Below, in pieces: positions 15,500-24,319 of a DNA stretch of 40,051 bases. The notes beneath the pieces are model-generated. The model ran no database searches and was not told the origin of the DNA. It worked only from the letters and a program-made list of their open reading frames with translations. Origin of the DNA: an uncultured Acidobacteriota bacterium (GTDB lineage: Bacteria; Acidobacteriota; Terriglobia; Bryobacterales; Bryobacteraceae); assembly GCA_902826605.1 (NCBI GenBank), contig CADEFM010000010.1, forward strand, positions 132,381 through 172,431. The letters are read 5' to 3'. The position numbers were made by a program, and so were the translations under genes. Each line of letters opens with the position of its first letter. Position 1 is the stretch's first letter.

Positions 15500-17935
15500 T
15501 CACCTGCTGAGCGGGGGGACTTCAGTCTGCGCGGTGCCGAGTACGGCAGGAGCGCGGCCATCTTGGACTTGTGCCGTTCGTCTGCCCGTACGGGTCGCTA
15601 GAATGACCAGCAAAGCGACTATGTAAAGCGTGCCTCCAGCGAGTAGTGTCATACGCAGCCCTGCATAGATCGCCAGCATAATCGCGCCCGCCGAGCCCAG
15701 CACGCTCGCGGCTGCGTTCAAAGACCAAGCCCACCGTACCGATGGTGGATGACGTTGTTCCAACCGCTGTAGTCCGCTAGGGAAGGGCATGCCCATCAGA
15801 AACGCCGCGGGGGCGATAGCCAAGGCAGTAATCGCCATCTTGGCCGTTAGCGGCCAGCCTGCAGCGGCACTCACCAGAAGAGGGGCGCCAAACGCCAGGG
15901 CGGCAACCAGGGCAGCCACACCTGCCAGCACTCGCATAAGCCGCGCGTCATTTCCGGCCACTATGCGGCGGCTGGCGAAACTGCCCGCCCCGCTGGCGAC
16001 CAGCATCGAAAACACGATCACAGTCAGCGCATAGGTGGGTTGTCCCAGCAGCAGGACGAATTTCTGAATGAGTGCAACTTGAACCAGGATGTAACCCGCG
16101 CCCAGGCACAGAAAGTACCATAGGAACGTCATCACGCCGCGCTGTTTGGGTAAACGTGCGCCGAGAAGCAGCCGGGGTAGCAGCAGAATCAAGGCGGTGG
16201 CTGCGATGCTCACGCCCATGAGAGCGAAGAGTAACGGCACGGCGCGGTTCACCTTGTAATCCGCGCTTTCCCGGTTGGCTAGCCAGATGAAGTTTGACAG
16301 ATCCCGTGGCTGCACGGTGTAAAAGAAAAACGGACGGTCATCGCCGACAGGGGAGACATCGTAGGGATACGTTCGCAGATATGCCGTTACATTCTTGGTC
16401 GAAAGCAGCTGGGCGAAAGCGTTTGCGCTCACATCACCCGGCAAATAGACCGATTCAAGTTTGGATTGCGTCAAGAAGGCTCGCGTTCGCATCACATCAA
16501 TGGCGGTGAAGGGCTTGCGTGAAATGAGTACTGTATCTTGCGCGCCCCAACCCTCGATCTTCGCCGCGTCGTCCCGCACCACCATCACATGACTCGCGGG
16601 ATTGCTTTCTCCCAGCCGCGCCAGCGCATCCATTGCCAGCGTGACCAGCCGCAAGGATTCGCGCGGCGGATCGAACCCCCAGCGCGTGAAGGTAAGCACA
16701 CCATCATCGGTAAGATGAGTCAGGTAGTCGTAAAACGCGTCCGTCGTATAGAGATTATTTTCGGAGAGCGCGAAAGCGCCAGCTGCGGTGGAGGCCCATG
16801 TGTCCACCAATGTCGCCTGCAGCACCTGATATTTCTCACCGCTGCGGCGCACAAAACTCCGGCCATCTTCCACCACCACGTGCACTTCAGGCCGAAAATA
16901 CAATCGATGACTTTCCGCGGCGTAACGGTTTCGCATGATTGTATTCGCGATGATGGGATTGATTTCCACGGCGGTGATATCGTGGCTTCCGGAGGCCAGC
17001 GCACGAGCGACGTCATATCCGCCGCCCGCTCCAATCACCAGCGTTTTGGCCCCCGGTCGCAGGAAATAAGGGAAACCAGGGCCTCCCCCCGCTAGGTCGC
17101 GGCGGTCTTTCTCAGTGAGGTGATCCCAGTCCTGGGTCGCAATCGCCGTGCTCGCATCCGCATCGATAACAACCGCCAGATATCCGCGATGTCTGGTGAT
17201 GCTGACCCGCGAGAAGCTGTTCCATGCGGAGAATTCCTCGTCCGATACTTTCTCCGCCTTGGCCGCGCGCAAGTCCAGCAAGTGAAACTTGCCATTGGCC
17301 ACCATCAGCATCACCAACAATAGCGCCACCAGTACGGAGGTTGCGCGCCAGCGTACCCAGCCTGCCAGATGAAACCAGAGTGCGGCTCCCGCGCCATAGA
17401 ATACTCCGGCGGCGATCACGGTATTCGGGCCGCCGAAAACGTTGAGGAAAGGAATCAACAGAAGGCAGCCACCCGCCGCGCCCGCCAGATCGAAAAAATA
17501 GGCACGGTCCACACGCTCGATCGCTTCGGAAATCGCGATGGAAACAATGGTCCCTGCCAAGAAAAAGGGCAGTGCAGCCGCGAAGTACACGGCGGCCAGT
17601 GTCGCGTTGTTCGGCTCCACGCGCCGGGTGAGGATAAACCATAAAGCACCCACCACGCATGCGGCATTGGCCAATCCGATGGCGCCTAGCTTCGCGTAGA
17701 CGTTTCCGGCGCGCGCGGAGATGATATAAGAAAACACTCCTCCCGATCCCAAGCCGAATAGCGCCACGGAAATCGCCAGAAACGCAAAGTGGTAGTAAAA
17801 GACGACCGAGAAAATGCGTGTCAGGGAAAGCTCCAGTATCAACGTCGCCAGCGTGGTGAATGCCAATCCGATGTACAACTGATTCCAGCGAATATGGACG
17901 GGCGCGTCGATTGCCGTGCTGCTGATGCGGGACAA
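15500..17935 (-). CDS. Polytopic membrane protein with spermidine-synthase-like domain
   Basis: An 811-residue protein in three parts. The N-terminal third has about six or seven transmembrane segments beginning with LYIGLAFTTLATLILELSLT. A central soluble Rossmann domain of the spermidine synthase/methyltransferase type shows a nucleotide motif VIGAGGGYDVARAL, an acidic residue after the next strand (ITAVEINPII) and VVEDGRSFV. The C-terminal part has more membrane segments (LLFALMGVSIAATALILLLP and following). The spermidine-synthase catalytic DxxD is not evident: the corresponding region reads LQATLVDTWAS. It is therefore probably not a genuine spermidine synthase. Similar fused proteins are found in many soil bacteria with no settled function. 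The start is TTG with GAGG very close to it. Confidence 0.7.
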   Translation of the reverse strand: MSRISSTAIDAPVHIRWNQLYIGLAFTTLATLILELSLTRIFSVVFYYHFAFLAISVALFGLGSGGVFSYIISARAGNVYAKLGAIGLANAACVVGALWFILTRRVEPNNATLAAVYFAAALPFFLAGTIVSIAISEAIERVDRAYFFDLAGAAGGCLLLIPFLNVFGGPNTVIAAGVFYGAGAALWFHLAGWVRWRATSVLVALLLVMLMVANGKFHLLDLRAAKAEKVSDEEFSAWNSFSRVSITRHRGYLAVVIDADASTAIATQDWDHLTEKDRRDLAGGGPGFPYFLRPGAKTLVIGAGGGYDVARALASGSHDITAVEINPIIANTIMRNRYAAESHRLYFRPEVHVVVEDGRSFVRRSGEKYQVLQATLVDTWASTAAGAFALSENNLYTTDAFYDYLTHLTDDGVLTFTRWGFDPPRESLRLVTLAMDALARLGESNPASHVMVVRDDAAKIEGWGAQDTVLISRKPFTAIDVMRTRAFLTQSKLESVYLPGDVSANAFAQLLSTKNVTAYLRTYPYDVSPVGDDRPFFFYTVQPRDLSNFIWLANRESADYKVNRAVPLLFALMGVSIAATALILLLPRLLLGARLPKQRGVMTFLWYFLCLGAGYILVQVALIQKFVLLLGQPTYALTVIVFSMLVASGAGSFASRRIVAGNDARLMRVLAGVAALVAALAFGAPLLVSAAAGWPLTAKMAITALAIAPAAFLMGMPFPSGLQRLEQRHPPSVRWAWSLNAAASVLGSAGAIMLAIYAGLRMTLLAGGTLYIVALLVILATRTGRRTAQVQDGRAPAVLGTAQTEVPPLSR

Positions 17936-18011
17936 GCCTCTACTTTAGCAAGCTTGGCCTTCACTCCATTCTTTCGCTGCGGCATCAAGTGTGCTGAAAT
18001 TACGGGTGGAT

Positions 18012-18545
18012 ATGAATATTCTAAAAATGTTCGCTATCGTTCCACTGCTGCTGCCCATGACCGGCGTGAAAGCTCTGGCCCAGAGTCCGCCCGCGCAGGC
18101 GACGGTCACCGTCAGCGGCAAAAAACTCACCATCGTCTATTCCGCACCAGCCGTGCGCGGGCGCAAGATATTTGGAGAGGGCGGCGTCGTGTCCAAAGAT
18201 CCTACCTACCCCATATGGCGCGCGGGCGCGAACAACGCCACCACCTTCCAGACGGAGGCTGACCTTGCCATCGGCGGCCTCGCGGTGCCCAGAGGCACCT
18301 ACACCCTTTACGTGCTGGTGAAAGATCCCAACGCATGGGAATTGATTATCAGCAAGGAAACTGGCCAGTGGGGACTGGATTATTCGGCCAACCGAGATCT
18401 GGGACGCGTTAAGATGCAGATGTCGAAGCCGCCCGCTCTAATCGAGCGATTGAAATATACCCTAACCAGCGCGGGCGCGAACGAGGGGAAACTTGAAATC
18501 GCGTGGGAAAATCACATTGCTTCGGTTCCAGTGCTGGTACACTAG
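18012..18545 (+). CDS. Secreted DUF2911 protein (copy 1)
   Basis: The ATG at 18012 (MNILKMFAIVPLLLPMTGVKALAQ) gives a signal peptide and has GGTGGA just upstream. The 177-residue product has the DUF2911 signature: LTIVYSAPAVRGRKIFGEGG, then PIWRAGANNATTFQTEADL, PRGTYTLYVLVKDPNAWELII and LDYSANRDLGRVKM. DUF2911 proteins are exported beta-sandwich proteins of unknown function. Here the usual LVPYGKVWRTGANEAT is altered by a short insertion (VVSKDPTYPIWRAGANNAT). It is followed 24 bases later by a second DUF2911 gene, which points to a tandem duplication. The gene diverges from the spermidine-synthase-like gene. Confidence 0.85.
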   Translation: MNILKMFAIVPLLLPMTGVKALAQSPPAQATVTVSGKKLTIVYSAPAVRGRKIFGEGGVVSKDPTYPIWRAGANNATTFQTEADLAIGGLAVPRGTYTLYVLVKDPNAWELIISKETGQWGLDYSANRDLGRVKMQMSKPPALIERLKYTLTSAGANEGKLEIAWENHIASVPVLVH

Positions 18546-18569
18546 GAGACTTTTCAGAGAGGAATCGCT

Positions 18570-19130
18570 ATGACCAGCATCACAAGAGTAGTGTGGACAG
18601 TCATCGCACTCACCGCGCTGTGGGCGTTGCCAGCCACCGCCCAAGCCCCCAAGCAAGAGGAAAGACCAAAAGGTCCCCTCAGTCCCTCTCAGAAGGTAAC
18701 GGCCACCATTGCGGGCGCTAGCATTGCCATGACCTACGATGCTCCCTCCATGCGCGGGCGCGAAATCTTCGGCAGGCTCGTGCCTTATGGCTCAGTCTGG
18801 TGCCCCGGTGCAAACTGGGCCACCACGATCAGTTCCCCGGAGGCGGGCATTCAAATCGGCACTCTCAAACTGCCAAAGGGTGTCTACGCCCTATGGGTCC
18901 TGCCGAATAAGGATGAATGGGAACTCATCGTGAACAGCGATGATAAGGCTTTTCACCTCAATTACAACAAGGAGAAAGATCTGGGACGGATGAAGTTGAA
19001 CTTGAAGCACTTGGAGGAACCGGTGGAGCAGCTGCGGTTCGAAGTGCGCCCGGGATCCGGAAATCAAGGCACTCTCTCGCTGCTCTGGGAGAAGACCGAA
19101 GCCTCCATTTCACTGACCGTTTTGCCGTAA
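18570..19130 (+). CDS. Secreted DUF2911 protein (copy 2)
   Basis: The ATG at 18570 has AGAGGAA upstream and starts a signal peptide ending WALPATAQA. The 186-residue product has YDAPSMRGREIFGRLVPYGSV followed by WCPGANWATT, KLPKGVYALWVLPNKDEWELI and LNYNKEKDLGRMKL. It is closer to the DUF2911 consensus than copy 1, with which it shares the same order of motifs throughout. The two genes are probably co-transcribed and the products are probably periplasmic. No catalytic residues are known for this family. The stop lies 22 bases before the end of the convergent membrane protein gene. Confidence 0.87.
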   Translation: MTSITRVVWTVIALTALWALPATAQAPKQEERPKGPLSPSQKVTATIAGASIAMTYDAPSMRGREIFGRLVPYGSVWCPGANWATTISSPEAGIQIGTLKLPKGVYALWVLPNKDEWELIVNSDDKAFHLNYNKEKDLGRMKLNLKHLEEPVEQLRFEVRPGSGNQGTLSLLWEKTEASISLTVLP

Positions 19131-19152
19131 GTCAGGATTTGGACCGGAATCC

Positions 19153-20316
19153 TCATCCACCTAATATCCCCCGCGTGATCGCAGCCAACGGCTTAACCGA
19201 GTTCATGCTCATGCGGAATGCCACCAAGCAGGCCGGTGCGGCACCCACCCACGGACGCATCGGTAGTTCTTCCAGCGCGACGAAGAACATGAGTGGAGCG
19301 AATGCGCGCCCAAATCCATAGGCATCTTCCCAAATTTCCCGCGTGCCGATGAACATCGCAAGAGCGGCGAATGCGTACATCGCCGCTTGCCGCGTTCCCC
19401 ATCGCCGTCGCAGCGCAGCCGCAGCCGCGATACCCAAAGCTATTGTCATACCGGCCATGGCCGCATAGTCGCCGGCTACCGCGAACGCGTTTTCGAGCGG
19501 TGGAAGTGCATAACTTTCCGCGTGCAGCCAGCGCTCGGCCCAGCCATACAGGGGAATCGCACTCAGGAGGTTCCTGACTCCTTCCACCGGCGTATGACGA
19601 ACCACGAACCAGCGCCAGGCAAGACAGGGAAGCGCCGCTGCCAGTGTCCACATGCAGCCAAAGTAGCGGCGCATGAAATATTGCTGCGTTAGACAAGCCA
19701 GAATCAGCAACGCGCCGACCTCGCGTGTGAGCGTCGCGGCTGCCAGCAACCCGGCCGTGCGCCAGGAAACGGTCTCTTCCGCGAGCAGCAGGACGCCCGC
19801 TGCCAAAGCAAGAAACGGCCCGTCCACCGTCATGCGATCCATCGAAGCGATGGAGGCGGGGTTCACCAGAAACAAGAATCCCCACCACACGCTCCGACCC
19901 GCTCGTTGCGCCAACCGCGCGGCCGCGTACACGCCGAATGAAAGAAACGCGTCCACCAATGCGAAGTACGTGGTGTGGACCCATTGGTCGCTCCCAGCCG
20001 CCAGCAACCATGCCACAGCCGGAACGAAGATCCTCTGGTAGCGGTAGCCGGCGTCCCCCATATTTTCATAAACCCTGCGGTGCATCCAGGGATCATGAGC
20101 CATCAGATGGAACGTTTGGCCGTCGTAGCCCATGATGCCTTTGAACAGGTAAAACCGTTCCCCGCGTAAAATGGCAGGAACCGGCATGTTTGGTGAAATC
20201 CAGAACAAGCCCGTCGGGTTACCCCCGTACTGATAGTGGACGGTCAACGACTGCCACCCTATGATTGCGGCCAAGGCGGCCATTGCGAAAAGGACCGGGC
20301 CCCGGTTTGCGGTCAA
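19153..20316 (-). CDS. Polytopic membrane protein, possible GT-C-type glycosyltransferase
   Basis: A 387-residue protein with roughly eight to ten hydrophobic segments. The TTG start at 20316 has GGGAG 7 bases upstream, which supports it. The first periplasmic loop contains GIMGYDGQTFHLMAHDPWMH, and a later loop has RYQRIFVPAVAWLLA. Acidic/His-rich first loops of this kind occur in GT-C glycosyltransferases that use lipid-linked sugars, and the overall pattern resembles proteins annotated as cell-surface glycopolymer formation factors. That assignment is a guess from topology and this loop. No neighbour supports a polysaccharide cluster. The C-terminus (residues about 370-387) is soluble and probably cytosolic. 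Confidence 0.6.
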   Translation of the reverse strand: MTANRGPVLFAMAALAAIIGWQSLTVHYQYGGNPTGLFWISPNMPVPAILRGERFYLFKGIMGYDGQTFHLMAHDPWMHRRVYENMGDAGYRYQRIFVPAVAWLLAAGSDQWVHTTYFALVDAFLSFGVYAAARLAQRAGRSVWWGFLFLVNPASIASMDRMTVDGPFLALAAGVLLLAEETVSWRTAGLLAAATLTREVGALLILACLTQQYFMRRYFGCMWTLAAALPCLAWRWFVVRHTPVEGVRNLLSAIPLYGWAERWLHAESYALPPLENAFAVAGDYAAMAGMTIALGIAAAAALRRRWGTRQAAMYAFAALAMFIGTREIWEDAYGFGRAFAPLMFFVALEELPMRPWVGAAPACLVAFRMSMNSVKPLAAITRGILGG

Positions 20317-20541
20317 AATAACGCTCCCGGATACGGACTACCACTGAATCGCGGTGCGACGCTCGAATCGGCTTGCGAGATGGTCATGCTCTTGCGGCAT
20401 TGTATCAGGCACACCTCCGCCGATTCCGGTCTTGCAGGAGAGATCAGAGCGGCCGTGGCTTTCTAATGCGGCTCGCGCATTGCGGCAGACGCACCTAAAA
20501 CTACCCAGCTCTTGCCGCGCGTACTATACAATAAAACCAGC

Positions 20542-20949
20542 ATGGCTGCGGAAAGCATGTTTAGCGTGCACCCAAATCTCAGCGTTGAGATCAATCGCAA
20601 TATCATTCAAAGCGAAATAGAGGGCGGCGTTTACCTGCGGGATCTGCCTGCGGAGAGCAAGCTCGAAGTCGAAACTCGCAACCGTTTTTACACCGTGATC
20701 GTGCAGCATGATGGCAAGGCGCTCATCTCCGGCCATCCGCAAATATGTCCGGATCCGGTGCTGGTGCACATCAACGGCTCGAATTGGGGCGGATCCATGA
20801 TCAAGATGAATTTCATAGGGCGTGGCATGCATCTGGAATTCCGCCATCCCGATTATTCCGGGGTTGTAATTACATCGCCCATCATAGAAGTGCGGCTGAT
20901 TTCCGTAGCGGACGGGCCGTGGAAATCCGAAATCACCCCAGTCGCGTAA
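20542..20949 (+). CDS. Conserved small beta-rich hypothetical protein
   Basis: From the ATG at 20542 the product is 135 residues without a signal peptide or membrane segment. It is rich in predicted beta strands ([82 protein letters not shown]), consistent with a single small barrel or sandwich. I do not recognise the family. The last 17 bases overlap the end of the convergent purine nucleoside phosphorylase gene (20933-20949), an unusually tight tail-to-tail arrangement. The 225-base gap upstream (20317-20541) shows no feature that I can support. Confidence 0.65.
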   Translation: MAAESMFSVHPNLSVEINRNIIQSEIEGGVYLRDLPAESKLEVETRNRFYTVIVQHDGKALISGHPQICPDPVLVHINGSNWGGSMIKMNFIGRGMHLEFRHPDYSGVVITSPIIEVRLISVADGPWKSEITPVA

Positions 20950-21703
20950 CCAAGGCATGCAGCAATTTCACTAGCGTGTCTTGCATCCGGCTGGCGATTT
21001 GCAGTACATCGCTATGAACCAGCTTGCCCGGGAGGATCCCCGCCGCCATATTCGTAACGCAGGATAGACCCAATACTTTCATTCCCATGTGGTTGGCCGC
21101 TATCACTTCGGGAACCGTGGACATGCCAACCAAGTCCGCGCCGATCGCCCGCAGGAAGCGGATTTCCGCAGGCGTCTCATAACTGGGACCGCGCATTCCG
21201 CAATACACGCCCTCGCGCAGGTGCAAGCTCATTTCCTCACCTGTTTGCCGCGCGATCTCACGGTATGCGACTGAGTACGCCTCGCACATGTCTGGGAACC
21301 GGGGCCCCAATTCGTCGTCGTTAGGTCCGGTGAGCGGGTTCGCGCCCGTGAGGTTGATGTGATCGGAAATCAGCACCAAATCGCCCGGCTGATAGGCCAG
21401 ATTGATGCCACCAGCGGCATTCGTCAGAATCACGCTCTGCGCCCCACGCTTGGCCAGTTCGCGCATGCCGACGACTACCTCTTGCGCGGTGTAGCCCTCA
21501 TAAAGATGGGCACGGCCGGAAAGGACAACAACTTCACGCCCGCTCGCGCGTCCAGTGACTAGCTTTCCCGCGTGCCCTTCCGCAGTGGATGGCGGCCAAC
21601 CTGCAATATCCCGATAGGGCGTTTCAAAGCGGTTCTCCAACGATTCCGCGAACGCGCCCAGACCGCTGCCCAGGACCATGCCTATAGGGCCTTCAGCTCC
21701 CAT
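20933..21703 (-). CDS. Purine nucleoside phosphorylase
   Basis: A 256-residue trimeric-type (family 2) purine nucleoside phosphorylase. It splits inosine or guanosine with phosphate to give the base and ribose-1-phosphate in the cytosol. Motifs include the phosphate loop [12 protein letters not shown] near residue 12, [19 protein letters not shown], the base-site Glu in [20 protein letters not shown] and [14 protein letters not shown] lies 6 bases before the ATG at 21703. An in-frame TGA 15 bases upstream fixes this start, so the protein lacks the first helix of about 15-20 residues present in Bacillus and human enzymes. It is the last gene of a nucleoside salvage operon, 15 bases after the transporter stop. 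Confidence 0.93.
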   Translation of the reverse strand: MGAEGPIGMVLGSGLGAFAESLENRFETPYRDIAGWPPSTAEGHAGKLVTGRASGREVVVLSGRAHLYEGYTAQEVVVGMRELAKRGAQSVILTNAAGGINLAYQPGDLVLISDHINLTGANPLTGPNDDELGPRFPDMCEAYSVAYREIARQTGEEMSLHLREGVYCGMRGPSYETPAEIRFLRAIGADLVGMSTVPEVIAANHMGMKVLGLSCVTNMAAGILPGKLVHSDVLQIASRMQDTLVKLLHALVTRLG

Positions 21704-21718
21704 GCCGCACTCCTGTTT

Positions 21719-22945
21719 TCATAGCAACATTCCCGCAATACATGCCGACATAAAGTTCGCCATTGTCCCCGCCGCCACCGCTTTTAGACCTAACCGCGCA
21801 AGATCGGACTTACGGGATGGCGCAAGTGCGCCAATGCCGCCGATTTGAATGGCGATCGAACTCAAATTCGCGAACCCGCACAAGGCATAGGTCGCGATCG
21901 CGAAAGATTTCGGATCGATCGTGCCCGCCAGTTTGCCTAGATCCACGAAGGCTACAAATTCATTCAATATGAAACGCGTTCCCAGTAGATTTCCCACCGC
22001 CGCGCAGTCGTTCCACTTCACGCCCAGCAGCCACGCGATTGGCGCGAAAAGACGTCCCAGAAAATCCTGCATTGTGCTGGGCAGCCATCCGAATCCCGGC
22101 GCGCCGTGCAATGCGCCGAGAATGCCGTTCAGCATGGCGATCAATCCCAGGAACGCAATGAGCATCGCGCCAATGTTCAGCGCCAGATGCAGGCCATCGC
22201 TCGCACCGCGCGCGGCTGCGTCAATCACGTTCACTCCGGGTTTCTCCACTTCCGCTTTGACGCTGCCTGCCGTCGCTGGTGTTTCCGTCTCGGGGATCAG
22301 CATTTTCGCTAGCATCAAAGTTGCCGGGGCCGTCATGATCACCGCTGTGAGCAGGTGGCGAATCTCCACGTGTGCAATCAAGACGTAGGCGGCCATTACC
22401 GCGCCCGACACATGCGCCATCCCGCTAGCCATCACGGTGAACAGCTCGCTCTGTGTCAGGCCTGCCAGGAACGGCCGTATGGTGAGAGGCGCTTCCGTCT
22501 GCCCCATGAAAATACTGGCGGCAACGTTCAGCGATTCCGCGCCGCTGGTGCCCATCACCTTTTGCATGAAGATCGCCATCATCTTCACGATGAACTGCAT
22601 CACACCCAGGTAATACAGAACTGAGAAAAAAGAAGCGATGAAAATCACAATGGGCAAAACCTGGAATGCGAAAATAACTCCGAACTGATCGCTCTGCGCA
22701 CCCAGCTGATTGCCGAACACGAAGCGGCTGCCCTCCACGGAATAAGTCAGCATGTGATTGACCCCGGTGCTGACGACCTGAAATACCTTCCCGAAATCCG
22801 TTCGCAATACCAGAAAAGCGAATGTGAATTGCAGCCCTAAACCCCACAGCAGCACACGCTGTTGTATGGCGCGGCGGTTCGTGGAGAATAGATATGCCAC
22901 GGCTACGATCACGGCAAGGCCCAGCAGGCCCGTGAATCGTTCCAT
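21719..22945 (-). CDS. Concentrative nucleoside transporter (CNT/NupC family)
   Basis: A 408-residue inner-membrane transporter with about eight to ten hydrophobic segments. CNT family signatures are present: GVIFAFQVLPIVIFIASFFSVLYYLG in the first half, MGQTEAPLTIRPFL (the nucleoside and sodium-site region) and GTRFILNEFVAF plus CGFANLSSIAIQIGG in the second half. It imports nucleosides driven by a cation gradient. It sits between the pyrimidine nucleoside phosphorylase gene (10 bases upstream) and the purine nucleoside phosphorylase gene (15 bases downstream), so uptake and phosphorolysis are encoded together. A charged insertion near residues 218-240 (ETETPATAGSVKAEVEKPG) lies in a loop. 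The start ATG at 22945 is well placed at the first membrane helix. Confidence 0.93.
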   Translation of the reverse strand: MERFTGLLGLAVIVAVAYLFSTNRRAIQQRVLLWGLGLQFTFAFLVLRTDFGKVFQVVSTGVNHMLTYSVEGSRFVFGNQLGAQSDQFGVIFAFQVLPIVIFIASFFSVLYYLGVMQFIVKMMAIFMQKVMGTSGAESLNVAASIFMGQTEAPLTIRPFLAGLTQSELFTVMASGMAHVSGAVMAAYVLIAHVEIRHLLTAVIMTAPATLMLAKMLIPETETPATAGSVKAEVEKPGVNVIDAAARGASDGLHLALNIGAMLIAFLGLIAMLNGILGALHGAPGFGWLPSTMQDFLGRLFAPIAWLLGVKWNDCAAVGNLLGTRFILNEFVAFVDLGKLAGTIDPKSFAIATYALCGFANLSSIAIQIGGIGALAPSRKSDLARLGLKAVAAGTMANFMSACIAGMLL

Positions 22946-22955
22946 GGGGGCGGCC

Positions 22956-24260
22956 TTAGCCGACGACTTCGAGAATCAACTCGCGGTTCTCGGGCGGCGT
23001 AGATGAAATTCTGAACGCGTCTTCCACCAGTTGCGCGCCCTCTTCCACGTCATCCTCGCGTGTGTAGTACAGGCGGCACAACACTGCGCCCGCGTCCACT
23101 TTCTGGCCCACCTTCACTTCCAAAATCACGCCCACGGCGGGATCGATGGTGTCTTCCTTAGTGTTGCGCCCGGCCCCGATCATGGAGGAAGCCTGGCCGA
23201 TATATTCGGCGTCGATGGCGCTGATGTAGCCCGCCCGTGGCGACATGATTTCACGCATACCTGTCGCGTTAGGCAGCAGGTCAAAGCGATCCAGCACGGC
23301 CGGATTTCCACCCTGCGCCGAGATCACATCTTTCAACTTGCGGTAGCCCGATCCGTCGAGCAGTTTCTTCTGGGCAAGTTCCCGGGCTTCGTCGAGCGTC
23401 GCCGTGATCTTGCCCAGGAAAATCATGCGCGCGGCCAGTTCCAGTGAGAGCCGTGTGAGATCGGCCGGACCAGCGTTCTGCAGCGTCTGCGAAACTTCCA
23501 TCACTTCGAGCGCGTTGCCCACCGCATAGCCCAGGGGCTGATTCATGTCCGTGATCAGCGCCGTTACGCGCTTGTTCATACGGCGTCCGATACCCGCCAT
23601 CATTTGCGCCAGACGCCTGGCATCCACCTGCCGTTTAATGAATGCCCCTGCGCCCACTTTCACGTCGAGCACGAGTGCGTCCAGGCCCACGGCCAGCTTC
23701 TTCGCCATGATGGAGGACGCGATCAGCGGAATAGATTCCACAGTCGCGCTAGCGTCGCGCAGCGCGTAAAATTTTCCGTCCGCGGGGGCTACTTCCGGAG
23801 TCTGTCCGATGAACGCCAGCTTATGTTCCAACAACTGCGCCTTAAATTCATCAATGGTCAGACTGGTGCGGAATCCGGGAATGGATTCCAGTTTGTCGAG
23901 CGTTCCGCCCGTGTGTCCCAGCGCGCGCCCTGAAATCATGGGGACCACGACGCCCGCCGCCGCAGCCAGAGGAGCTGCGATCAAACTGGTCTTATCGCCC
24001 ACGCCACCCGTGGAATGCTTGTCTACTTTGATACCGGGAATCGACGAAAGATCAACGCTTTCGCCGGACGCCACCATGCGCCCCGTAAGTGTGTCGACTT
24101 CCCGGTCTGTCATCCCGGAAAAGAACACCGCCATCAAAAATGCGGACGCTTGATAGTCAGGTATAGTACCGTCCGAATACCCGTCAACAAGAAAGGTAAT
24201 CTCTTCGGCCGACAGTTCTTCGCCGTCGCGCTTGCGGTGGATCAGGTCGACTGTACGCAT
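22956..24260 (-). CDS. Thymidine/pyrimidine-nucleoside phosphorylase
   Basis: A 434-residue enzyme that splits thymidine or uridine with phosphate into base and (deoxy)ribose-1-phosphate. The family signature SGRALGHTGGTLDKLESIPG lies at residues 110-129, and the phosphate-binding KHSTGGVGDK at 81-90. The length fits the pyrimidine-nucleoside phosphorylase/DeoA group; the C-terminal domain with AVGVILEVKVGQKVDAGAVLC is a biotinyl-like fold found in this family. Whether it is specific for thymidine or broad cannot be told, so no symbol is given. It opens the salvage operon with the transporter and the purine enzyme. RecQ lies 59 bases upstream on the same strand and could be in the same transcript. 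Confidence 0.94.
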   Translation of the reverse strand: MRTVDLIHRKRDGEELSAEEITFLVDGYSDGTIPDYQASAFLMAVFFSGMTDREVDTLTGRMVASGESVDLSSIPGIKVDKHSTGGVGDKTSLIAAPLAAAAGVVVPMISGRALGHTGGTLDKLESIPGFRTSLTIDEFKAQLLEHKLAFIGQTPEVAPADGKFYALRDASATVESIPLIASSIMAKKLAVGLDALVLDVKVGAGAFIKRQVDARRLAQMMAGIGRRMNKRVTALITDMNQPLGYAVGNALEVMEVSQTLQNAGPADLTRLSLELAARMIFLGKITATLDEARELAQKKLLDGSGYRKLKDVISAQGGNPAVLDRFDLLPNATGMREIMSPRAGYISAIDAEYIGQASSMIGAGRNTKEDTIDPAVGVILEVKVGQKVDAGAVLCRLYYTREDDVEEGAQLVEDAFRISSTPPENRELILEVVG

Positions 24261-24319
24261 GAATCCTTACAGGGTAACATCTTATTTGCTTGTAAGTAAA
24301 GGACCTGAAAGGTTTTGGC

